Of a stretch of 64,000 nucleotides of DNA, positions 48,190-63,100 are shown in pieces. Origin of the DNA: Liriodendron chinense (lineage: Eukaryota; Streptophyta; Magnoliopsida; Magnoliales; Magnoliaceae); assembly GCA_003013855.2 (NCBI GenBank), contig ML058407.1, positions 2,976,001-3,040,000 of the forward strand. The letters run 5' to 3'. The translations under genes and the position numbers were made by a program. A model generated the notes under the pieces. That model was not told the origin of the DNA. It searched no databases and saw only the letters and a program-made list of their open reading frames with translations. Within the stretch, counting starts at the first letter, position 1. Every line of letters starts with the position of its first letter.

Positions 48190-49244
48190 ATAGGACTTGG
48201 CCATAATTCTAGTTGCTTTTTAAGCTTCCGCACATACGAAGGTGTCATGTTAGACTACCGACGTAATTTCAATTAGTATCAAAGCGGGTTGCTCTTCAAG
48301 GACTTAACCGTCTAGAGTAAGATCCGGTACCAGAGCACTAGCATGATGTCTAAACGAGATGGGGGTACCACCAACCGTCCACCATTCTTTGACAGGGCCA
48401 ACTACGCCTATTGGAAGGCTGGGATGAGAATTTTCTTACAATCTATGGACTGTCCGGTGTGGCTAATCACACAACGTGGATATGCCTTGCCCTAAAATGA
48501 CGTGTTAAGGCTGATGAAATACCAAATACTCTTCCCTAAAATGTCACTAGTTTGAAAACTCCTCACTTTTCCAATAATCAAGGTGTCCACCACTGAATTA
48601 TTGCTTGAATTTTAATGGATCAATTTGGATTCATTCATCTGAAATAATACATCCCCAAAATAACAAGTTTCTCATCATAAAACTACCCATTTTAAAGTGT
48701 ATGTAGTGTTAAGCCCTTCTCAGACTAAAAATTTGATGAACATGGTTGACATGGTCCTCAGTTCTTGCACTGCGATTAAGATATCATCAAAATAGACCAA
48801 TATGAAAGGGCAGGAGATATGGTTTCATGAGCATGAACGTGCTTGGCTCATCGGATAATCCTTTACGTGTTTTAAATGCTATCTTCCACTCACATCCATG
48901 TCTTACTCAACTTCTGACCTTGACTGTGAGAAACACAATACTAAACTACCCCAAATTAAAATGGAAATACCTAAACTGCCCATCAGAGTCCAGCAAAGAT
49001 GAAACAGACCAGAACACCAAGAATTAGAATTTTACTTCATCTTGGTTCCTTTAGCAAAGCAACATTCCTATACTCAGATAGCACTATGGTTGCATTTAAT
49101 TGTAGATTGTCTAATTGAAAAGATCAGTAGACAGGATTCTTACCATTTTATCAACACAATTTCAACACTGTTACCGTTATGATACGGGCCGTAACGGCTG
49201 TTACGGACCCCATATCGGCCATTACGACCCTTTTTTATTTTCTG

Positions 49245-49294
<50 letters not shown>

Positions 49295-52200
49295 GTTACA
49301 GGTCCGTTACGGCCTGTTTTTTCTGTAATGGCCGTTACGGCTTGTTTTTTCTGTAATGACCGTTACAACCATTTCAACCCCGTAATACGAACGGTTATGG
49401 CAGTTTCCATTATATATCGGCCGATACGTAACCGTTTTGGGATACCTTGGTTTCAATTGACATATGTTAAATGGATGATCAAAAGTAAAATAGTCAATGA
49501 TCCTAAGTAAAGGGTGGATCATATGGTTAAGGTCATTGCATCATCACTGTGACTTTCAAGCTATGTTCCTTCCACAATGGGCTAACAATTTGGATGATCC
49601 AGAGTCCCATGCATTTTATAAGTACAGTCGATGAGTTATCAGCATTTTCAAAATATTGGTAAACGATGTTACCTTAAAAGAAAAAAAGAAAAAGAAAAAA
49701 AGGATCACCCTATTCTAACCCATTATCTAGATGTGCTTTTATAATTTAATCAACTAATGTGTAATATGATATTGTCTTAGAATATCAACATTGAAGTATA
49801 GCCTTCATCATTTAAAAATAAATAAATTAATAATTATTCAGAAGGGTAGAAAGAATAAGCATGATGCAATAGTGTCATCTTCACATTAAAATATTATTGT
49901 AGTGAAAAACTAAAGGTCATGTACCTGCAGTATTCGAGCCAGTGCAACTTTGAACTTATCTAATGGAAGATCAACAAGCTGGGGAAAGATAGGTAAGACC
50001 TAGAAAAAACAATGGAGAAGATCATATGAAAGAAAAGGCAAAGACTGTTGCTTAACAAAAATGGTAATATATAAAAGATAAATAACCCATCATAATCAAC
50101 CATTACAAAGATACTTCCCTTCCTGAGCAAATAACCCCCCATAATCAACCATTACAAATTATTGGGTACTATAGTGGAATACTGAAACTCTTGTTAAACA
50201 TTATCTTGGTTTGCATTCAACAGAAAGTGTATTAATCGAAGTTCAAGAATGTAGAGAAATATGAGTTTTGACCAGTGTTGTTAGAATCGTATCACAGGGT
50301 CATACGATTCAAATCTTATGGCTAAATCGCAATTTTATGTAAAGTGTATGATTCCAGACTGAATCGTACGATTCGACAGCCGACAGTTAAAAACTGGGGG
50401 AAAAAATCACTTTTTTTTTTCATTTTTTTCCCAAATTTTTTAGGGCTCTACATTCTAAAAGCTATTTAAGGTCCACTTTCATTAGAATATACACTCTTTT
50501 GCATCTTTTGAGAGAGATTTGGAGATTGTGGGGCCAAGAAATCTTGGAGAAAGAAGCTCTCATATCTTTTTCATCGTTCAATGAAATTAAACATTGCTTG
50601 TTTCGTTGGTTTTCTACATTAAAATAGGTATGAAAACATATAAATTAGTTCTTTAATATTTCATTCATCTTTTCCTCCATTTTTTTGGGTAAAATATGCA
50701 TCAGTTCATATCTTGTTCATGTGTTAGAAAACTGTGCGATTTTACAATTCCTGATTTTGCTGGATTTTACACCCCCCACCCTGGGGCTCCGAATAGTGGG
50801 GGGAGACCCCCTCACACCCCCCTTCCCTTTTGTCGGGGTGCACTTAGAAGTCTAACGAAACATAATACAAGACACAATCACACGCCACCTATATTAGAAT
50901 ATCTCATCTTTTCCTTGTTTAATCTTTTCTTTTTCCTTTCTTTAATTTTTTAAATAAAATATCCTTTGGTTCATGTCTTGTTCATTTGTTTTTTTCTTTT
51001 TCTTTTTTTCAAAATTTTTAACATTTTCTTAATGATTTTTAACATTTTCATGTTCGACTTGTTTCTTATAGTTATAGGTAGGTTTGGGTGTTGATTTAAC
51101 TTGGGAGTGTTGGAGATGGGAAAGAAGTCGAAGTTGAAGGATAATGACCCTACATGGGAGTATTGTTCGAAGGTGGATGAGAGCAATAATTTCCATCTTA
51201 AATGTAATTTTTGTGGGAAGAGTTATTGGGGAGGTATGTTTCGAATGAAACATCACCTTGCCCAAACCAAGAAGAATGTTGCGTTGTGCAGTCAAGTGGG
51301 TGATGACGTCACTGAAAAATTTAAGAGGTTGTTGGAGGGCAATATCAATGAGAAGAAGCAACAAGAAGAGCAGGCATACGATGTTAAGAGAGTTCACATT
51401 ATTAAAGACGTGGAGGAAAACAAAAAAGGACTGGATGATTTTGTAGGAAAAAAAAGCGAGCCGAAAGAAAAGCAACAGGCAGAAGGGAGATCGAGATAAT
51501 GTATGGCTTTCGATTTCTAGATTCTTATATGCAAACGCTTTACTATTTAATCTTGTAAAGAGTCCATTTTTTGCACCTATGATGGAAGTTATTGCTTCAT
51601 TTGGGCCGAGGTTAAAGCTGTCGTCATATTATGAAATAAGGAATAAATTTTTTAAAATGGAAGTTAACTTTATAGAAAAATCTATTGAAATTTGTAAGAA
51701 GGAACGAGCAAAGACTAGATGCACCGTGATGTCAAATGGGTGGACCAATGTCATGAATCATTCTATTACCAATTTTTTGGTAAATAGTCCAAGTGGTACT
51801 GTTTTTTTAAAATCAGTAGATACATCCGATATTTCAAAACATACAGACAATTTGTTACATTTACTTGAATCTATTATAGATGAGGTAAGTGAAGAGAACG
51901 TAGTTCAAGTTGTAACAAATAGTGCATCCACTTATGTTAAAGCGGGTCAAATGTTGATGGAGAAAAAGACATTGTTTTGGTCTCCATGTGCGGTCCCACT
52001 GCATAGATCTTATGCTTGCAGACATTGGAAAGCTACAAGTTCATTCTGAAACTGTGACAAAGGCAAGGGCCATAACAATCTACATCTACAAGCATTGTTG
52101 GGTCTTAAGCCTAATGAGGAAGCATACCAATGGAGAGTTGACAAGACCGACGGTAACACGATTTGCGACGTGTTACTTAACTTTAAAAAGCATCCTTGAA

Positions 52201-55200
52201 ATTAGGATTGGTTTGAGGTCGATGTTTACCTCAAAAGATTGGGAAGGTAGCAGCTTCTCGAAGACCGCAAAAGGGAAGCATGTTCAAGACAATGTATTGG
52301 CCGATGTTGACTTTTGGCCATCTATCAAGTTTTGCTTGAAAACCACTCTCCCATTGGTTAAAGTTTTACGGCTAGTTAATTCAGATGAGAGGCCGACTAT
52401 GAGATATATTTATGAAGCAATGGATCAGGCAAAAGAATAGATAACAAAGAACTTGGGAGAGGTGAAAAAGAGGTATTCAGCTATATGGGCCATCATAGAC
52501 CAACGGTGGAATCTTCAGCTACATAGGCCCTTGCATGTGGCGGCTTACTTTCTAAATCCTAGATTTCAATATGTTGATAGTTTCCATCCGAATTTAGAAA
52601 TCAAAATAGGACTATATGATTGTTTTGAAAGAATGATCCTGGATTCAAGGCAACGGGTGATCATTGATGAACAAATGGACAAGTTCAAAAAGGCCTATGG
52701 ATTGTCTGGACGAGAGACTACAAAATAAACAAGAACAACAAAACAACAAGTAATTTTTCGATTCTTTTGTTTATCTTTACGTAAAGTTACTAAAGTAAAG
52801 TTATTTAGATTATTTAGTTTATTTATATATTTATCTATGATTGATTCATAGGTTTGTGGTAGGAGACTTACAGAGATGAGTGTCCTGAATTGCAAAAGCT
52901 TGCGATCCGTATTCTGAGTTTGACATGTAGTGCTACTGGTTGTGAGCGCAATTGGAGTACTTTTGAGCAAGTAAGAAATTATTAAATTCATTACTTATGA
53001 ATTCACATTTACTACCTTTGGTTCTTATGAAATTCCACGTTCATTGCAGATACATTCAAAAAAAAGAAATAGACTCGAGCACCAGAGATTGAACACTCTA
53101 GTTTTTGTAAAGTACAATCTCCAGCTTGAAGTCCGACATGCTAAGAGAGAGAAAGACCAAGGGCTTGATCCTATCTGCTTATCGGATATGAAATCCGAGA
53201 AGGAGGATCCTACCCTTCTGACAGATAACACCTGGATGGACATGGGTGAATGCTTTGCTGAGGGATTGGAGGATGTGCCAGGTGTAGGCGGGTCTACCTC
53301 ACGACTGGATAGGCGACGTGGTTAGATTGCTAAACTAATAGTTTACTTTCATTTAGTTATGCTAAATTGCTAATTGCTTAACATATAAGCAATAAGCATA
53401 ATGCACTATGCATAAACTATTTTGTAGGTCCTAGAAAACTTACAATAAGAAGTAGAGCGAAGGGGAAAGCGAAAGTGGTAGAAGAGGAGGAAGCGAAGAT
53501 TATTTCAACATCAAATTCTGAGGATGAAGATAATGTTGATGATGTTGATGCCATTGATGATGATGATGGTGGCGCCGTGGTCGACGAAGACTAGATTTGT
53601 TTAGACTTTTTGTTTTCTTTTTTATTTATAGAAACAAGTGATGAAGTGAATATATAATTACACATGTAAATGGAGATGGGAAAAAGTTATTTTTTAAAAT
53701 CATACAGAAAACTTACATGTACATGAGATGGGATATGCAAAGGGTTTTTTTCTTTCAACTTGATTATGACATGATACAACACAATGATGCATTTATACAA
53801 GGATACAGACATACAATTAATGATGAGAATTATGCTATGGTTAAAATGTTTTTTTTTTAACATATTCATGAGAAAATGGATGAGTAATATGTTTATTTAA
53901 TTTTTCTAATTTATTTACAATTTATTTTTTTTTTGTATTTTGTTATGATATATTTATGAAAATCTGAAGAAAAAAAATCTTACGATTTACGATACGATAT
54001 GATTCAGACCCGATTACGATTCACAATACGATTCACGATTTGACAACATTAGTTCTGACTGTTTTTTCTCTTGTTCATTTTGATGTGTGGAGCCCAACCC
54101 CAATTGTTTCAGCTTTTGGTTACAGATAGATATCTTATGTCTTTCATTGATGGCCATTCTTTGAATGCAAGAGATTTACCTAATGAAACATAGAGATGAG
54201 GTGCCTTCTATCATAAAGATGTTTCATAAAATGATCTTAAATCAGTTTGAGAATATTCAAAAGAATATCAGTATGTTTTGTTGTGTAAATGCTCAAGAGT
54301 ATCTCATCATCTATAAAAATACTTTGTAGATCATGGAATTGAAACTCAAACGTTTTGTCCTAATACACCTCAATAAAACGGGGTGACAAAGAGAGAATTA
54401 TCACGTTTTAGATGTTATTAGATCCATCATGCTGGAAATAAATGGTTCACCTACACTAGTATGATATGTCAGTATATTCTAAAAGTCTTGACACTAGATT
54501 TTCTCTTGTTCACTCCACATTGTAAAGTGTTTGAATGAGTGTGCTTTGTACATACCTTAGACACATCTAGAACGAAATTGCATCCTCAGTCTACAACATG
54601 TGTTCTCATTCACAGAAAAGTTATAAATGCTGTTGTCATGTGTCGAAAAACAATGTCTCGAAAGAGTCATTCACAAGATAACACCTCTTGTTGATCTCCC
54701 AAATGAGTCATTCCCTCTTCCCATGATTGTTGACCCTCCATCCCTTTTATCTGTTGACAATCCCAAGGTGAGTCGAACAACCTACATGCCTAAACGAGGC
54801 GAAAGCAAATGGATGTTGCTATGGATATGACAGTTGACAACCACCACCCTCCTATTCCAAATTCTGCAGGTTCTCAAACCACAATCTCATTTCTGTCCGA
54901 TCTTCCCATTGCTATGCACAATGAAAGATGGTTTGTACCTCTCATCCCATCAATCATTTTGTATCCTATTACTCCATTTCCCCTTCAATAATATGTGTCA
55001 TCCATTTCCTTTGTTTCGTTCATAATGAAGTTACAGATGCCCTAGTAGACCTAAATGCCGAGCAGATATGTTGGAGTAAATGTTTGCTTTCGAGAAGTAA
55101 GGTAACTGGCTGGGACCTACTCGAAAAGCCAAACATAAAATGCACTGGGGGATGCAAGTAGTATTTTAAATAGCTTACGCTATGTAGTATATAGCTTAAC

Positions 55201-58200
55201 CTTAATGCTACGGAGCTCACAAAAATAGCTTAAGCTGTTCATAGCCTAGGCTACACACTAATTTGCATACGCTACATGCTATGAAGAGCATGTTACACAC
55301 TACATAGCTTACACTACAAATTATTTTTCATTAAAACATTAAAATCAAATAATGTTTTCCATTATTCATTACATTTTTTTATTTAAAAATACATATATTT
55401 AGTAAACCTTTTCAATTATTTTAGTAAAGTAATATAAGCAACAATATTAAACCAGCTTTGTGGTTCTTTACCTCTATACTAAATCTGTCCTATTTTTCAT
55501 ATTATATTTTAGGTTGCATTTGGTTGCACCAAAGATAATGAAATTTCATTAAATTTAATTATTAGTTAATCTATTTCGGTGCAGAATATAATGAAATTTC
55601 ATGATATTCGGTGCAACCTTAGCAACCTTAGTTAAAAATTAGACATACCATGTAGCACCAAGCGCAGCCTTAATTAAAAATCTAGAAGCATGCTTGTAGC
55701 TTGAGCCTCATGTTTAAAAGGGGTGAACACTACACTAAGCATTATTCGCTACTTGAAATACTAGATGCAAGGGGTATATGCCCTAACACATAAGCAAGAT
55801 AATTTCAAGGAAGATATAAAACTCAACTAGTAGTTAAAACGCTCACCAATAGTAGAGGTGGACTTGGAAGAAACGTTCACTCCTGTAGTCAAGTTGAATT
55901 CACTTTGAGTTCTAATTTCTATTACGGCAAATCTTAGTGGTCTCTTCAATAGTTGCACATTAAAAATGCATTTGTTCATGGGGATCGGATCGCCCTCCCG
56001 GTGTCAATGTCACTTCTATCCGTGGCAAGGGTAAAGTGTGCCGCTTACAGACGACTATTCATGGCCTTAAGTAGTCCCCAAGAGCCTAGTTTGAGAAGTC
56101 TAGCATTGTGGTTGTGGAGTTTGGATTTCTACAAGGTGCATCTAACCACTCAGTATTCATTAAGAAGAGTGGCGAAAACACCCCAATTATCTATGTTGAT
56201 AACATTGTACATACAAGACAAGGATATTTAGGAGATCAAAAGTTACTTAAATGAAACCTTTAAGACTAAATATTTAGGTCTTCTAAAATATTTTTTTGCG
56301 TATAGAAATTGTTGGGTCCAAAAGAGGCATGCATTTATCTCTCAAAGAAAGTATGTCCTTAATCTTCTTGAAAAATCTGATATGTTGGGAGCTCGTCTAG
56401 TTTATTCTCCAATTGAGGTAAATCATGAAGCAAAGATTAGAAGCTCTTCCACACCTATTTTGTTTTCGCATCTTATGGGACATCAAATTTATTTGATGAA
56501 CACGACCTGATATTGCTCATGCGATCAGCATGGTTAGTCAATTCATGCATGCTCCTCATGCCCATCAACTTGAGGATTCTTATTCGTACCTGAAATTTGC
56601 TCCTAGCAAGGGTCTCTTATAATCCAATGATCATTGTAACCTTAGTAATTATTATGATGCCAACTAGGCAAGATCGTCTGATGATGGGAAATCCATGACT
56701 AGCTATTGTATGTTCGTTGGTAGTAATTTGGTCACTTGAAGAAGCAAGAATCAAAGTGTTGTCACTTGAACATCTATGGAGGCCAAATAGTTGGCAATGG
56801 CTTGCACTATTTATGAGCTTTTATGGTTGAACTCTCTTCTATGTGAAATGCGATTTCCTCCTCCAACGTCATGTCCCCTTTATTAACCATGCGGCTATCC
56901 ATTTAGTAACAATCCCATGTTCATAAGCGCACAAAACAATCGAAGTGGATTTTATTTTATTCAAGAAAAAGTGACCCAGATAGATTTCAAAATGCCCTTT
57001 GTTAGATCTTATGATCGCTTGGAAGACTTCTTTACCAAATATTTAAATTGTGGGGATGAAGAAATAAGTGAATAAGTGCATGTGTGTATGTGTGTATTTC
57101 AATGGTCTCGTGGAGTACCACATGTATTTTAAACTTAGTCTGAATAAATGTGAGGAGAGGGGCGTGTAACCCTAACTCTTATGTTCACTCTTTCCTCCCT
57201 TCTCCTTTTTTCTTCTTCCCTCTTCTCCTCTTTTACCATGTAAACCTTCCATAAAGATCATTCTGATGATAGCAAATCCAAGACTGCCTATATATTCATT
57301 GGTGGTAATTTGGCCACTTGGATAAGCAAGAAGCAATGTGTTGTTGCCCAATCATCTGTAGAGGCCGAATATTGGGCAATGGCTAGCATGTCTATGAGCT
57401 TTTAGAATTGACTCCTCTTTTATGTGAAATGGTATTTCCTCCAACACCAATTCCTCTTTATTAACCAGGTGGCTATATATTGCCAACAATCCCTTGTTTC
57501 ATGAGTGCACAAAACAATCCAAGTGGATTGCCATTTTGTCCAAGAAAAAGTTAGCTCCTAATGATTCCACAATGCCCTTTGCTAGATCTAACGATCACTT
57601 GACAAACATTTTGCCAAATCTCCAAATCGTACCTAGCTTCATACTGTCTTCTCCAAGCTGGGCATGGCTAACATTTATGCTCCGGCTTGAGGGAGAGTAT
57701 AGAGAAATAAATGAGTGTGAGAATTAGTATTTCACGGTCTCATGGAGTATTACATGCATATCTTGAAAGATTGGCCTATATTTCAGTATTGCTAGGTTTC
57801 CAATACAAAGCAGCCCAAATATAATCTAGGATTGCCATCATTGTGAGGAAGAGGCAGCGGAGCCTCTTAACTCGATGGGAAGAAAGAGAAAATAGGAGCG
57901 GAAAATGGAGACCTTCCAAAAAATGAAGAAATTTCATGGAGGCAAAAAACTGAGAGCAACGTGGCTCAAAGAGGGTGATAAAAACATGGGTTTCATCGAT
58001 CCTCTTGAGAACATAAAAAAATCAACTCTAACCCAAACTTCATTTGGGAGGGCCTTTCATTGAAAAAGAGATGAGATCAACAATTCAATTGTCAATTTGT
58101 ATTGCTATTAAAATGAGTCTTATAAAAGGCCTAATTTGGACGGAGTTGACTTTAATTTGATTCCGTTAGAAAAAGTGGAGTAGCTAGAAACATAGATATG

Positions 58201-60104
58201 GACGAAGAAATAGGTGGTGGACAATGAAAGGAGCCAAGGCCCAATGGGAATGAGGGTTGAGGAGATAGTTCTGAGCGCCACATTTTGGGATAAGGTTCAG
58301 ACTTGTTTACCATTCCGAAACCCACTTTTAGAGTCCTAAAAGTGGTGGACAACGAGACAACAAAAAATATGATCAATGTATAGATGTGTGACTATTAAAA
58401 TGATAGATTTCTCAACAAAAAAAAAAAAAAAAAAGGAAGCCTAGAACACCATCTAGAACTGCCATCATTGATGAGGACAAGGCAGCATAGCCTCTTAACC
58501 CAACTCGATGCAAAGAAAGTGAACATGAGAATGGAATGTGGCGAAATTCTAAAAAAATGAAGAAATCACACGGAGGCGAAAACCAAGAGCAATGTGGCTC
58601 AAAGAGGGTGATGAAAACAAGGCTTTCTTCCATATTCTTCAGAATATGACAACAAGAATCAACTCTAAACCCAAACTTTAGGTGGGAAGGTCTTTTATTG
58701 AAGAAGAGTCGAGATCAACAATTTATTAGTCGATCTTTATTGTGCCATGTCTTATAAAATTACTAATTTGGATGGAGTTGACTTTTGAGACGATTCCATG
58801 GGAGAGTAGTAGCTAGAAACGCAGAAATAGAGAAGGAGAGAGGTGATGAACAAGAAGATAAATCTAAGTGGCATGTTTTGGGTAATGGTCAGAAACCGTT
58901 TTAGGCATTCCTCTTTGATGAGCAAAAGAGTAGTGCCTAATCCAGTCTTGAGATAGCAAAAATTTGTCAACAAGGGACATGGTTGGTGGAATCTTACCAT
59001 TAGACCATGAGAATTTCACTCCCCCCATCGGCAAATCTACCATCCTATGATCGGCTATACAGTCCGAGAACACCCTCATCGAAGACGAGATTCTCGCCCC
59101 ACTAGATCTTTCAAAGGAAAAACAAACAACATTAAAATCTCCACCTATCAGCCAAGGAAGTTTCCACTTTTAAGACACGACAGAGAGCTCCAACCAAAAG
59201 GAAGGACGCAGCGGGGCTCTGGAGGGGTCATAGACCCTAGAAAACACCCAACAAAAACCAGAGCTTTTCTCCCTAAACAGCACGTTGATAGAAAAGGTCC
59301 CCACCAAACTATCTTTAAGAATATGGCTGGAGTTGTCCCACATCATGAGAATCCCACCCGCCGAGCCTACTGCATCAAGAGCCAGCCATTCCCTATTCTT
59401 TCTACGCCATGCCAAGTTAACTATAAGCCTGTTCATCGACTGCAGCTTGGTTTGATGTAAAACAATCAACTTAGCCTTCGAACGAATATACATATCTCTA
59501 ACCTGGGATCATTTTTGGGGGCATCCCAGGCCCCTCGTATTCCAAGACAAATCCTTCATTGAGATACAACAGACGCCCCTTTCCCTTTTCTCCTCTGAAG
59601 AGGAATAACTTCCAATTGTCCTCCTTACTCAGCGCTCAGACTATGCAGCTCCCTGTTCGGTTGGTCTTGAATGGATCTCAATGAGGCAACAACACCTTCT
59701 ACAATAATTCTCAACCATCTCTCTACCACGAGTTTGAATAAAGCAATACAGCCGTCATCAGAGTCGCCGAATACCACTCCCAGCTGTCATCCTACATGAC
59801 CGACCGCATCACGAACCCACCTTTTCTTTTTAATAGTCTGAACCAGATTATCCAACACCTCCCCTGGGATTTGATCCGAGGGAAACCCTTCCTGGGACCT
59901 CGAGGGAGAGATTTCAAGGATAGCGGACCTTAAGGGGGGAATTAGAACAACTTTCTCCCACTCTTCTCTGGATAAAGTAGATCTGTCAAGGACTTGCACA
60001 GGAGAATTGTTACCAACAAAAACCAGACCCAAGGGACCTACCAAAACTGGAAAACTAGACGACTTCGGCAAACCGAGCTTCACTTGCGAAGAAGAAGGGA
60101 AGAA

Positions 60105-60140
<36 letters not shown>

Positions 60141-63100
60141 GTACGAGGCGGTATTCTCAGACTCCCTGCCAGGCTGTAGAGAGGGGGGAAGTTCCAAAGA
60201 CGACAGTTCAAGAGGGCATGCATCTGAGAAGGTCGAATCTTCCTCTGTGGAGTCTTATTGGATCTAGTCGAGATCCTCGTCGCTAAGTTCCACCCCTTTC
60301 CCTGAGTTCTAAGCAATATCCTAGATCTGGGGGACAAAAATGAGGCAGCCAGAGGGTGGAGGCCTATCGCTTCCCTCCCCTCCCACATAATCCTTTCTCG
60401 GTACTCGGAGGATTTTTCTGGACGATCTGATGTCACGTGTCCTTTGCAGGGTGCACGTTAGTATATAACAAGAAACAACCTGCTAAAGCCCCTAAGCCCT
60501 TAGCATGGCTAGAGAAGGACCTGGGACAAGTGTCTTCCGCAGAGGAGGCCATTCTTCCATCAGACAGCTAAGAGCTTATTAGCCTTCCCGAGGGCAGCAG
60601 GTCCTCATTAATAGATGGCACTCCCTTGTCGTTATTCGTCCCATCACCCGCAATCTCACCCAATAATTCGAGGAGATTCGAGGAGTTATGAGCCGAGAAA
60701 TCTCATAAGAAATCACTTGTCGCCGCCTTTTCCCTGTTGTGACGGTCATCCCAAGACAGAGGCGGAGGAACGGGGGCCAGCTGTCTAGTTGTCAGGGTCT
60801 TCGTACTATCATCATCAATTCGCACCTACAAAGAAGGTTTGCACATGAGACGTGAGGGAGAATGTGGTCCGCGGAGAACTTCCTGCGGTGCTCCTCCATT
60901 CATGGCCAGGTTAGGAGTCTGCCTTTCCGACGACTGTGAGCCGCCGAGCCCCACCTTATCAAAACCCTCTCGAAGTGTTTGCCCCACCCAAACCCTCATC
61001 AAACTTTCTAACTCCTTCCCTCTCTTGATGTGGATGAGCATCCTGGCGAAAAGGAGATTCTCCCACCACTCCATCTCCCCATGGATTTGAAGAACCTCAC
61101 CTACACAGGCACCCAAAGTGAAGAAAAAATCGTTAAACCAGAATTCCAAAGGAATATCAAAGAATTGGAGCCAAATCTTCTCAAATCCAGACCGGGACCA
61201 TGCTTCCCATTTGCATAGGTTAGCAACGGGACCTACTAAATTCTTATGACTGATAGAAATGATTCTTTGGATGTCAGTTTGGGGTCTGAAAGAAACCCAC
61301 ACCGCAAAAGAGGAGATATATCAAAGAAAGAAGTCCCTCGGAACGAAGGAGCAGAAGTGTTGAAACCATAGCGAGAGATCCTTGAAAGAGGAGTTCGAAC
61401 AGATTGTGACAACTAATGAGCATTGCATATTACCCTTGGCCTGTAACATGAACGATTCTTGGACCTGAAGCGTAGGAGGTGACTGCTCCGTGCAAGGGAG
61501 AATAACGTAAGGGGAATGGGAAAACGGCATGGATCGTTCAGACGAAGGAGGGGGTCGGTAGGGCTGGGAGGGGAAGGATCAGATACCAAGGTAGGAATAG
61601 GAGGAAAGGGGGACTGATTGGAGCCGCCTGGATGGGGGATGCTCTCTGCCGCAACGGAAAGGGGAAGAGGAGAACGAGGAATATTAGAAGATTGGGCTTT
61701 GCTTCTGTGAGAGACCTTGATCCACTCATCTATTCTCCTCCCTCTTTGAAGATCTTCACAGTGATGGGAGGATGCCTCCGGCCGTAGGAGCCACCTTCCA
61801 AAGTTTGATTCCCTATTTCTTATATCGGAGTAATCCCTGATAAAGTCTCTGTCCACGTCGTCATTGGAATACCCAAGTGACCCTTTAAACGAACCTACCT
61901 ACGACTTGCGCCAGCTTCGAATGGAGGTTTTTCTAGATGCAGTTCCTCCACCGTGTCTGGAGAAGGAAGATGTTCTGGAGAGGGCAGAGAATATATCCCT
62001 ATACTGTAAGTCCGACCTCGAGGAACGATAGGCTTTTCTTCTTCTTCGTTGATCTTCTCCCTCTTCGACATGAGTTTGCTTAGGCGAAAGGGTTCTCTCG
62101 CTCTCTCGAAGCGGGACTTCCCGTTCATTATCTTTTCCTTTTTCCTACCTAGGCCTGCCCGTTTCCATTTCATCTTTCTTCTCCTGACTCTGCTCCTTGT
62201 CTTCCGCCCTGTGTCTCCCTTGTTCGTGCTTTATTTGTTTATCTTCTTTGTTTCGACTTTTTTTTGCTTTCTTCTTTGTCATGCTCAAAATTACGACCTC
62301 GAAAAATCCATAGGGCAGCTATGTTATACGTTATTTGATACATAGGGCTATGTAGAGCACCATGCTGAATACAATTTTTGCCACATGTACTACACTTCTC
62401 TTATTCTTTACAAATAAGAATACTAGCCTCAAAGGGGGCTTCAGAATCTTTTCCTCTTTTATTTATTACATTCTACCAAAGTTGAGTTTGCTTTTCAAAG
62501 GACACGAAACAGCCTGAGAACTTGTAAGGTGACAGTTATGGCAGCTTTCTCCTATAAAAATTAGCTTGATGAGTCTACTGGTAGCGAACTTTAACTATCT
62601 GCAGACTGTTCATAACCTAAACAAAAAGCAGTAAATAAACAGAACATGCTCGACGGTAAGTGGGCAGCAAAAAACTCTCTAGCATAGTAAAAACCTGTCC
62701 TCTGGGTCATGTCCTAGATTATTCCTCTAGAAAACTGCTAATGCTGACCTCTCGCGAACATTCCTTTGTTTCTTTCTCTGCGAAACATGACATTTTATCT
62801 TTGTTTCATAAGTAACATGACTTCAAAATGTTGGGCCTGTTAAATTCTGGTGACAAATATAAAAATAAGGCTTAAAGTGCTGAATTTGTGAAGTTTGTGT
62901 CACCATGTCGAAGTAAGCAGGAGCCAGACAACAAAAACTTATCGTCACTAAATTTAAGGAAATTGAAAGGAATATCATTCACAACCTTGTTCGGGGAAAT
63001 TCTTAGAAAGCCTCGAGAAACATAACCTGGTACTATGGAAAGGGCTGAACCTTTAGTACCATGCACTGAAAAGCATGCATACCAAAGAATGTTGAAACAT

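Larger units (their letters stand above)
46274..48271 (+). repeat. Copia 5' LTR, ~2.0 kb
   Basis: It ends ...ATTTCA at 48271, followed by a tRNA-Met type primer site. It has an ACCGGT cluster (46618-46830), a TATA box TTTTATAAAGGGG (46861-46873) and a 30-C run (48160-48189). The last 550 bp match 1-478 of the window. The left end (TGTTAGTGCAC) is a guess from the TG start. Confidence 0.65.
58861..62340 (-). mobile_element. Second LINE, 5' half, minus strand
   Basis: Minus order: basic leader frame (62173-61895), ORF1-like region (61856 to about 59790), endonuclease (59493-58862). RT is missing on this strand. The 35-G run (60105-60139) encodes a proline run in the ORF1 frame. The left boundary is an inverted junction at about 58860. 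Confidence 0.72.
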
